A DNA stretch of 7,453 bases from positions 1 to 7,453 of the forward strand of contig CALVVV010000057.1 of the NCBI GenBank assembly GCA_944363995.1, read 5' to 3'. Positions 1 through 4,964 of this stretch are shown in pieces; within the stretch, counting starts at the first letter, position 1, and each line of letters starts with the position of its first letter. The position numbers and the translations under genes were made by a program. This DNA is from an uncultured Bacilli bacterium (GTDB taxonomy: Bacteria; Bacillota_I; Bacilli_A; RF39; UBA660). The notes under the pieces were generated by a model. That model worked only from the letters and a program-made list of their open reading frames with translations. It ran no database searches and was not told the origin of the DNA.

Positions 1-594
1 GAAGAAAGAAAAAAAGGTAATTTTAAAGATATTTTTGATTTTTTTAAAATATTTTATGGTAAAAGCATTAATAATAAAGTTATTGAAAATTTAAATAAAG
101 CTGGTTGCTTTTTAGATTTTTGTAATCAAAAAACTATAGATAATAATTTAGATATTCTAGTTAATTATAGTGAATTAGGTGAATTATTAGAAGATTCTTT
201 AAAACCAGAATTAATTAATTATCAAGAGTATTCTATACAAGAATTAATGAATCGTGAAGCAGAAGTTCTAGGAATTTATTTAAGTAATCATCCTGTAAGT
301 AATTTAAAAAATAAAATAAAAGCAATTAATTTAAAGGATATTGCTATTTATTATAATAAAAATGTTATCGCACTTATTTATGTTGAAAAAATAAAAAAAA
401 TAAAAACTAAAAATAATAAAGATATGTATTTTATAACTGGTAGTGATGAGACAAATATTTGTGAATTTATTTTGTTTTCTTCTGATATTTGTGATATAAT
501 TATAGGTAGTGTATGTATGATAGAAGGAAAAGTTGAAAAAAGATATGATAAATATCAAATTGTAGTTAAACGGATAAAGAAGGTGAATCAATGA
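1..594 (+). CDS. dnaE: DNA polymerase III subunit alpha, C-terminal part (5' end outside window)
   Basis: The reading frame is open from base 1 and ends at TGA 592-594, giving the last 197 residues of a protein normally about 1000-1150 long. This is the chromosome replicase catalytic subunit in the cytoplasm, but the polymerase active site lies upstream of the window. The visible part begins with a segment resembling the helical region after the fingers (FKDIFDFF, then NKVIENLNKAGCF, compared with the usual 'N...IE.LIKAGAF'). Next comes the DnaE signature EVLGIYLSNHP, usually EaLGfYLSgHPl, encoded around 262-294. The last ~80 residues fit the OB-fold (tRNA_anti-like) domain, ending GSVCMIEGKVEKRYDKYQ. 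The ATG at 247 is internal and is not the gene start. The stop overlaps the next start as ATGA. DnaE1 versus DnaE3 type cannot be decided from this fragment. Family assignment is firm. Confidence 0.9.
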   Translation, partial: EERKKGNFKDIFDFFKIFYGKSINNKVIENLNKAGCFLDFCNQKTIDNNLDILVNYSELGELLEDSLKPELINYQEYSIQELMNREAEVLGIYLSNHPVSNLKNKIKAINLKDIAIYYNKNVIALIYVEKIKKIKTKNNKDMYFITGSDETNICEFILFSSDICDIIIGSVCMIEGKVEKRYDKYQIVVKRIKKVNQ

Positions 595-944
595 AAAAAG
601 GTTTTACTTTAGTAGAATTATTAGGAGTTATTATCATTTTAGCAGTTATTGCTTCAATTACAGTAATTAATATTACAAACAGTATGAAAAATACTAAACA
701 AAAACTTTATGAACAACAAATTAATAATATTATTGATGGCGCTAAAACATGGGCAAGCGGAAATGTTTTTGATTTGCCAATAAATGATGGTGAAGCAATT
801 TACTTAACTTTAAAAGAATTAAAACAAGATGGCTTTGTCGAAAAAGATATTACTAATCCGCTAACAAATAAATTGTTCAATGATCAGCTACAAGTTAAAA
901 TAACAAAAGTTGATAATAATTATAGTTATGAAATAATAGAATAA
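591..944 (+). CDS. Type IV pilin / type II secretion pseudopilin-like protein
   Basis: A 117-residue protein with a textbook class III (type IV) prepilin leader. The N-terminus MKKGFTLVELL has a prepilin peptidase site between Gly4 and Phe5, a Glu at mature position 5, and a hydrophobic helix to about residue 29. The rest is a short soluble domain: a polar helix (residues ~30-56), then LTLKELKQDGFVEKDITNP at ~72-90, a layout common in Gram-positive ComGC-like and other pseudopilins. After cleavage such proteins sit in the membrane or assemble into a pilus/pseudopilus. No prepilin peptidase, assembly ATPase or platform protein is in view, so its machinery would be encoded elsewhere. An AAGGTGA ribosome binding site (580-586) precedes the ATG, which overlaps the dnaE stop (ATGA), implying coupling. 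The pilin class is secure; the specific role (competence, adhesion, secretion) is not known. Confidence 0.85.
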   Translation: MKKGFTLVELLGVIIILAVIASITVINITNSMKNTKQKLYEQQINNIIDGAKTWASGNVFDLPINDGEAIYLTLKELKQDGFVEKDITNPLTNKLFNDQLQVKITKVDNNYSYEIIE

Positions 945-958
945 ATTGGAGGTTTAAA

Positions 959-1678
959 ATGAATATATTAGATATAGGAATTATTATTTTTATTCTTTTT
1001 GGGGCTTTTTTAGGTTTTAAACGAGGATTTACAAAAGAATTAGTTGAAGCTATAGGATTTATTGTAGTTATTGTTTTAGCTTATTTTTTAAAAAATCCTT
1101 TATCAACCTTAATGTACGAATATTTACCATTTTTTGATTTTGGAATACTTAAAAATATAGAAATTTTTAATATTTTAATATATGAAATGCTAGCATTTTT
1201 AATTTGCATAGTATTACTTTCAATCGTATTAAAAGTAATTTTATTAGCTTCTTCTATTTTTGAAAAAATATTAAATGCAACTATTATTTTAGGAATACCA
1301 TCTAAAATAGCGGGAGCAATTATTGGCGCTATTTATCATTTTATTGTATCATTTGTAATATTGTATATATTAACTATTTTCTGTTTTGATATTGATTTTA
1401 TAAATGAATCAAAATTAAAAACTAAAATATTAAACAATACACCTATATTATCTAATATTGCTGATAAGGGTGTTAATGTGATAAATGAATTTTTAGTTTT
1501 GAAACAACAATATACTGACCGAAATATTAGTGAAGCAGAATTTGAATATCAAGCGATTGAATTATTTTTAAAGTATGATGTTATTACCCCAGAAGGTTTA
1601 GAAAAATTAATTGAAAAAGGTAAAATTGAAGAATTTGATAATTATGGGGACTTAATTAAAACATATAAGGAGGTTTAA
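959..1678 (+). CDS. CvpA-family integral membrane protein
   Basis: A 239-residue protein matching the CvpA (colicin V production) family in its N-terminal ~145 residues. It begins ILDIGIIIFILFGAFLGFKRGF, with the typical glycine spacing and Lys-Arg-Gly-Phe loop. Hydrophobic segments lie at about residues 3-20, 31-45, 70-100 (possibly two passes) and 117-143. They are followed by a soluble tail of ~95 residues with charged, probably helical stretches (SEAEFEYQAIELF, LEKLIEKGKIEEF). CvpA proteins are widespread envelope proteins of poorly defined biochemical function, linked in other bacteria to colicin V export and envelope stress tolerance. The tail is an addition beyond the CvpA core. TTGGAGG (946-952) sits at good spacing before the ATG, 14 bases after the pilin stop. 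The gene ends one base before trxA. Confidence 0.8.
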   Translation: MNILDIGIIIFILFGAFLGFKRGFTKELVEAIGFIVVIVLAYFLKNPLSTLMYEYLPFFDFGILKNIEIFNILIYEMLAFLICIVLLSIVLKVILLASSIFEKILNATIILGIPSKIAGAIIGAIYHFIVSFVILYILTIFCFDIDFINESKLKTKILNNTPILSNIADKGVNVINEFLVLKQQYTDRNISEAEFEYQAIELFLKYDVITPEGLEKLIEKGKIEEFDNYGDLIKTYKEV

Positions 1679-1679
1679 C

Positions 1680-1985
1680 ATGGAAATAAAAACAAATGAA
1701 GAATTTATAAATATAATTAATAGTGATTACGCCTTAATAGATTTTTTTGCTACATGGTGTGGTCCTTGTAAAATGTTGGGACCAATTATTGAAAACATTG
1801 CATCTAGTCGTGATAATATAAAAATAGCCAAAGTTGATGTCGATAAACATGAAGATATAGCTAGAAAATATGGTGTCATGTCAATTCCAACATTGATTTT
1901 ATTTAAAAATGGGCAAGTTATTGATACTAAAGTTGGTTTTTTAGCTGAACCATTATTAAATGAATGGATTAATAATAATCGTTAA
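1680..1985 (+). CDS. trxA: Thioredoxin
   Basis: A 101-residue protein, the normal length for a single-domain thioredoxin. The active site WCGPCK (Trp26, Cys27, Cys30) is intact. The buried aspartate two residues before FATW is present (IDFFATW, Asp21), and the cis-proline loop is MSIPTLILFKNG (Pro70). There is no signal peptide or membrane anchor, so it acts in the cytoplasm as a disulfide reductase. Partners would be thioredoxin reductase (not in this window), ribonucleotide reductase, peroxiredoxins and similar clients. AAGGAGG (1667-1673), inside the end of cvpA, is an excellent ribosome binding site. The stop overlaps the rsmE start by one base (TAATG). Assignment is essentially certain; whether it is the only thioredoxin of the genome cannot be seen. 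Confidence 0.96.
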   Translation: MEIKTNEEFINIINSDYALIDFFATWCGPCKMLGPIIENIASSRDNIKIAKVDVDKHEDIARKYGVMSIPTLILFKNGQVIDTKVGFLAEPLLNEWINNNR

Positions 1986-2677
1986 TGCAACGTTATTTTG
2001 CTAATACAAAAAAAGATAATTTGTTGTTTTTAAATAAAGAAGATATTTACCACATAAAAACTGTTATGCGAATGAAACAGGATGATAAAATTGAGGTTGT
2101 TTTTGAAGAAAAACTTCATATTTGTAAATTGGATTCAAACTATAATGCTATAATTGAACAAATTTTAGATAGTAATATTCAAAAAAAACAATATATTTTA
2201 TGTATTCCTGTTTTACAAGAACAAAAAATGTCTTTCATTTTGCAAAAGGCTACAGAATTGGGCGTTGATTTAATAATTCCTATTTTAACAACGAGAAGTA
2301 TGGTGAAAGTAACTGGTAAAGAAACCCAAAAATTAGAACGTTGGAAACGAATTTGTAAAGAAGCAAGTGAACAATCAAAAAGATTAACTATTCCTAAAAT
2401 AACAGCAATAAAAAAAATAACCGATTTAGATATTTCTGGTTTGAAAATTGTTTGTAGTGTAAAAGAAAAAAATAATACATTAAAAAAAATACTACACAAT
2501 AACAAGAAATATGATAGAATAGTTATGGTTGTTGGTCCCGAGGGAGGATTAACTGAGTTAGAAGAACAAAGCTTAATAAAACTTGGCTTTATACCAGTTT
2601 CGTTAGGTAAAAATATTTTAAGAGTAGAAACTGTTCCAATATATTTATTAAGTATTTTAAATTATGAGATGGAGTGA
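1985..2677 (+). CDS. rsmE: 16S rRNA (uracil(1498)-N(3))-methyltransferase
   Basis: A 230-residue protein of usual RsmE length. It methylates N3 of U1498 in helix 44 of 16S rRNA using S-adenosylmethionine. The N-terminal PUA-like domain starts MQRYFAN and runs to about residue 70 (HIKTVMRMKQDDKIEVV). The rest is a SPOUT/trefoil-knot methyltransferase domain with KATELGVDLIIP (88-99), RW.RI..EASEQSKR (119-133), the cofactor-loop motif VVGPEGGLTELE (182-193) and SLGKNILRVETV (206-217). All family signatures are intact. In many Bacillota rsmE follows prmA (L11 methyltransferase); here the preceding gene is trxA. The start overlaps the trxA stop by one base and no ribosome binding site is evident, so translation probably depends on coupling to trxA. 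Confidence 0.95.
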   Translation: MQRYFANTKKDNLLFLNKEDIYHIKTVMRMKQDDKIEVVFEEKLHICKLDSNYNAIIEQILDSNIQKKQYILCIPVLQEQKMSFILQKATELGVDLIIPILTTRSMVKVTGKETQKLERWKRICKEASEQSKRLTIPKITAIKKITDLDISGLKIVCSVKEKNNTLKKILHNNKKYDRIVMVVGPEGGLTELEEQSLIKLGFIPVSLGKNILRVETVPIYLLSILNYEME

Positions 2678-2682
2678 TTGTA

Positions 2683-3144
2683 GTGGAAATTATTAATAAT
2701 ATTTTAAATTATAAATTTATATTTATTGGTTTGTTAGCCTTACTTTTATTAATTGTTATTTTAATAATTATTTTAAAGCCAAAAAAGGTAAAACCAATTG
2801 AAACAACAATAGATGATGAAGTCGATTCAAAAACTGATATTCAACAAGTAATTGCTGCTTTAGAAGATAATACGGAAAGAAGACCTATGACAACTTTTGA
2901 GGAAGAACAAGAAGCTAATGCAATTATAAGTTATCAAGAATTGGTTCAAGCTGTTAATCAGAAAAAAGCTCATTTAGAAAAAGATATTCCGAAAAATTTA
3001 GAGTCGGAATTACCTAATGAGATAGAGGAAGAACCAACTCAACCTAAATTTAAAAATAGTGAATTTATTTCTCCAATTTTTGGCAAAGATAGTAACAATG
3101 ATAATTTTTTAAAAGAATTAAAAGATTTTCGAAATAATTTATGA
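2683..3144 (+). CDS. Single-pass membrane protein of unknown function, acidic cytoplasmic tail
   Basis: I do not recognise this family. The longest frame begins at GTG 2674, overlapping the rsmE stop. I prefer GTG 2683 because GGAG at 2671-2674 is eight bases upstream of it, giving 153 residues. The predicted protein has one strong transmembrane helix at about 12-31, followed by a basic stop-transfer patch (KPKKVK), so the N-terminus is probably outside. The tail is long, acidic and probably disordered. It holds two parts that look constrained: TFEEEQEANAIISYQELV (71-88), probably helical, and EFISPIFGK (127-135), followed by a short C-terminal helix FLKELKDF. This anchor, linker and terminal-motif layout suggests a membrane-tethered scaffold or recruitment protein, but that is inference. 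It lies between two RNA-modification genes and overlaps mtaB by four bases, so it belongs to the operon. Confidence 0.8.
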   Translation: MEIINNILNYKFIFIGLLALLLLIVILIIILKPKKVKPIETTIDDEVDSKTDIQQVIAALEDNTERRPMTTFEEEQEANAIISYQELVQAVNQKKAHLEKDIPKNLESELPNEIEEEPTQPKFKNSEFISPIFGKDSNNDNFLKELKDFRNNL

Positions 3145-4421
3145 AATATTATATTATTAATCTAGGATGCAAAGTAAATGCTTATGAAGCAAAAGTTATG
3201 AGTGATTTACTTACTAATGCAGGATATCTTAAAGGAAGTATTGACGATGCTGATATTTATATTGTCAATACTTGTTTTGTTACTAATGTTGCTGAACACA
3301 AATCATTACAAATGATTCGCAGAGTACTTAATAAAAATCATAAATTAGTAATAGTTTGTGGTTGTCTTTCCCAAATGAAAGAAGCAACAGTTAAAGATTT
3401 AGGTGTTGACATTATTTTAGGAAATAAGGATAAAACTAAAATAATTGATTATATTAATAACTATAAACAAAAAATAAGTAAAATATATGATTTATCTAAT
3501 GTTGACTTTGAAAATATGCAATTAAACAATTTTGATAAAACTAGAGCGTTTGTTAAAATTCAGGATGGATGTAATAATTTTTGTTCTTATTGTATCATTC
3601 CTTTTACAAGAGGTGGACTTAGAAGTAAAAAAAAGGAAATAGTATTAAAAGAAATAACATCTTTAGTCGCTTACGGTCATAAAGAAATTGTTTTAACAGG
3701 AATTCATACTGGAAGTTACACAGATTTAAATTATGATTTTGCAGATTTATTAAAAGATATTGTTAAAATTCCTAATTTAAAAAGATTGAGAATTTCTTCT
3801 ATTGAAATAACTGAAATAAATGATAGAGTTTTAGATGTTATTGCTAATAATGATATTTTAGTTGATCATATGCATATTCCTTTACAATCTGGTTCAGATA
3901 CAATTTTAAAATTAATGAATCGCAAATATGATATTAATTATTTTTTAAATAAAATTACTCAAATTCGCAAAATTCGCCCAAATATTTCAATTACTACTGA
4001 TGTTATTGTTGGTTTCCCACATGAGACAACGGAATTATTTTATGAAACAATTTCTAATATTAAAAAAATTAATTTTGCTAAGCTACATATTTTTCCTTAT
4101 TCGATTCGGGAAGGAACTAAAGCTAGTATGATGGACGAACAAGTTTCCGAAACAGTAAAAAAAGAACGAGTAAAAATATTGTTAAATTTATCAAAAGAAT
4201 TAGAAATTTCTTATATGCAACAATTTATTGGTGCAACTTTGGATTTCATTCCTGAAACGTACAAAGATGGCTATTTATTTGGTCATACTGGAAATTATTT
4301 AAGTATAAAAGCTAAAGGGGATAAAAAATTTATTAATCAACTTGTTAAAATTAAAATAGATGAAATCATTTATCCTTTTTGTCTGTCTACAATTTGTCAA
4401 TGTATTGTTGACTTTAAATAA
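3141..4421 (+). CDS. mtaB: tRNA (N(6)-L-threonylcarbamoyladenosine(37)-C(2))-methylthiotransferase
   Basis: A 426-residue radical-SAM methylthiotransferase. It converts t6A to ms2t6A at position 37 of ANN-decoding tRNAs, with two iron-sulfur clusters and S-adenosylmethionine. The N-terminal UPF0004 domain carries the auxiliary-cluster cysteines in LGCKVNAYEA (Cys10), VNTCFVTNVAEHKS (Cys45) and VCGCLSQ (Cys75). The radical-SAM motif is CNNFCSYC (Cys144, Cys148, Cys151), followed by IIPFTRGG. MHIPLQSGSD and TTDVIVGFPHET are further family motifs. A C-terminal TRAM-like segment occupies roughly the last 55 residues. GCKVN and the CNNFCSYCIIP context favour MtaB over MiaB and RimO. The ATG overlaps the preceding stop (ATGA) with no clear ribosome binding site, so coupling is likely. 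It looks complete and functional. No terminator is visible after it. Confidence 0.93.
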   Translation: MKYYIINLGCKVNAYEAKVMSDLLTNAGYLKGSIDDADIYIVNTCFVTNVAEHKSLQMIRRVLNKNHKLVIVCGCLSQMKEATVKDLGVDIILGNKDKTKIIDYINNYKQKISKIYDLSNVDFENMQLNNFDKTRAFVKIQDGCNNFCSYCIIPFTRGGLRSKKKEIVLKEITSLVAYGHKEIVLTGIHTGSYTDLNYDFADLLKDIVKIPNLKRLRISSIEITEINDRVLDVIANNDILVDHMHIPLQSGSDTILKLMNRKYDINYFLNKITQIRKIRPNISITTDVIVGFPHETTELFYETISNIKKINFAKLHIFPYSIREGTKASMMDEQVSETVKKERVKILLNLSKELEISYMQQFIGATLDFIPETYKDGYLFGHTGNYLSIKAKGDKKFINQLVKIKIDEIIYPFCLSTICQCIVDFK

Positions 4422-4436
4422 TTGGTATATTATAAT
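4408..4436 (+). promoter_or_regulatory. Sigma-A type promoter for the unassigned 136-residue gene
   Basis: TTGACT (4408-4413), then a 17-base spacer, then a perfect TATAAT (4431-4436). The -35 lies inside the last codons of mtaB and the -10 in the gap. Transcription would start near 4443, at or right beside the AGGTGA ribosome binding site, so the leader would be only about ten bases. This is the best promoter match in the window. Seen directly; activity is inferred. Confidence 0.75.
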
Positions 4437-4442
4437 GAAAAT

Positions 4443-4448
4443 AGGTGA
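4443..4448 (+). promoter_or_regulatory. Ribosome binding site that decides the start at 4454
   Basis: AGGTGA lies five bases before ATG 4454. The longest open frame would begin at GTG 4445, but that GTG is part of this Shine-Dalgarno sequence and has no site of its own, so ATG 4454 is chosen. Confidence 0.75.
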
Positions 4449-4453
4449 TAATT

Positions 4454-4864
4454 ATGCATTATTCTTTACAAAAAAATAGTTATATACAAACTTATGATAT
4501 AAATTTTAAATTACCAAAGCAAGGACCAAGTTTTGTTACTTGCAGTTTAGCGACAGGGCTTGGATTAGGAACTATCTATGAAATGAAAAAACCACAAAAA
4601 TTAAATAATAGACTTTTTGTTGCTTTAGTTCCTCATTATTATGCTCGAAGATTATATAATAATTTTATTAAAGACCGTGAAAGAGTTTATCAATTAGCTT
4701 TAGAATATGAAAAAACAAATAATGCAGTTAGTAATTATTCACAAAATTATCCAATTTTTGATACACAAACTTTTGTTAATGAAAATCAAGAAGCAGGTGT
4801 TACCCAAGGAAAAAGGAAATCACTTAATAATGGCATTTTTAAAGCAAATGATAATTATTCTTAA
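4454..4864 (+). CDS. Hypothetical protein, 136 residues, no recognised family
   Basis: I do not recognise this protein. The start at ATG 4454 follows from AGGTGA five bases upstream. It has no signal peptide. A moderately hydrophobic glycine-rich stretch at about 26-42 (SFVTCSLATGLGLGTIY) holds the only cysteine (Cys30) and might insert in a membrane or be a buried core. A basic, aromatic stretch follows at 53-79 (LFVALVPHYYARRLYNNF, then KDRERVYQ), probably helical. The last ~50 residues are polar, rich in Asn and Gln, and look disordered. Tyrosine is frequent throughout. The gene has its own promoter and its own terminator, so it is a monocistronic unit between mtaB and recD2, although readthrough from mtaB is possible because no terminator separates them. 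Codon use matches its neighbours, so recent transfer is not indicated. Good coding signals make it a real gene; function unknown. Confidence 0.75.
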   Translation: MHYSLQKNSYIQTYDINFKLPKQGPSFVTCSLATGLGLGTIYEMKKPQKLNNRLFVALVPHYYARRLYNNFIKDRERVYQLALEYEKTNNAVSNYSQNYPIFDTQTFVNENQEAGVTQGKRKSLNNGIFKANDNYS

Positions 4865-4890
4865 ACCCTTATTTAAAAGGGTTTTATTTA
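4863..4890 (+). terminator. Rho-independent terminator overlapping the stop codon
   Basis: AAACCCTT (4863-4870) pairs with AAGGGTTT (4877-4884) around a six-base loop, giving an eight-pair stem. A T-rich run (TTTTATTTATAATTTT) begins in the 3' arm. The stem starts within the TAA of the preceding gene. It separates that gene from recD2. Confidence 0.7.
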
Positions 4891-4895
4891 TAATT

Positions 4896-4924
4896 TTATG
4901 ATATGTTAATTTTTTTGATATAAT
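4896..4924 (+). promoter_or_regulatory. Extended -10 promoter for recD2
   Basis: TGATATAAT at 4916-4924 gives a perfect TATAAT (4919-4924) with the TGn extension. The -35 candidate TTATGA (4896-4901), at 17-base spacing, is weak, which the extended -10 would compensate for. The start of transcription would fall near 4931, immediately at the AAGAGGTGA ribosome binding site. It sits directly after the preceding terminator. Confidence 0.65.
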
Positions 4925-4931
4925 ATAGAAA

Positions 4932-4953
4932 AGAGGTGAAAATGAGTTTATAA
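4932..4953 (+). promoter_or_regulatory. Strong ribosome binding site plus three-codon leader ORF (Met-Ser-Leu-stop)
   Basis: AGAGGTGA (4932-4939) is two bases before ATG 4942, which reads ATG AGT TTA TAA and stops at 4951-4953. This ATG is not in frame with recD2. The helicase start at 4965 has no ribosome binding site of its own and lies 11 bases after the leader stop. Ribosomes loaded here could therefore terminate and restart at recD2. Spacing of two bases to the leader ATG is short but usable. The elements are seen directly; function as a translational control is inference. A one-off insertion or sequence error is the alternative. Confidence 0.45.
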
Positions 4954-4957
4954 ACTC
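4944..4957. repeat. Perfect 14-bp palindrome in the recD2 leader
   Basis: GAGTTTATAAACTC is identical to its reverse complement. In DNA it could be an operator for a dimeric regulator, since it lies just downstream of the promoter. In RNA it could form a weak five-pair hairpin with a TATA loop between the ribosome binding site and the recD2 start. Neither use can be shown from sequence alone. Confidence 0.6.
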
Positions 4958-4964
4958 AATATAT

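Noticed and set aside
331..591. Minus-strand frame opposite the dnaE end
   Set aside because: Low-complexity Phe/Tyr/Ile/Asn translation, the usual shadow of an AT-rich coding strand; no ribosome binding site and no homology.
247..594. Independent 115-residue gene starting at ATG 247
   Set aside because: The same frame is open back to base 1 and the upstream residues match DnaE, so the ATG is internal to dnaE.
910..939. Internal promoter before cvpA (TTGATA, 18-base spacer, TAATAG)
   Set aside because: The -10 is poor and such matches are expected by chance in DNA this AT-rich; the operon layout does not need it.
2179..2505. Minus-strand frame opposite rsmE
   Set aside because: It lies wholly within a well-supported RsmE gene with intact motifs; a shadow.
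4707..4901. 64-residue plus-strand frame overlapping the orphan gene's end
   Set aside because: It has no ribosome binding site, runs through the terminator hairpin, and has the Ile/Lys/Leu-rich look of an off-frame translation.
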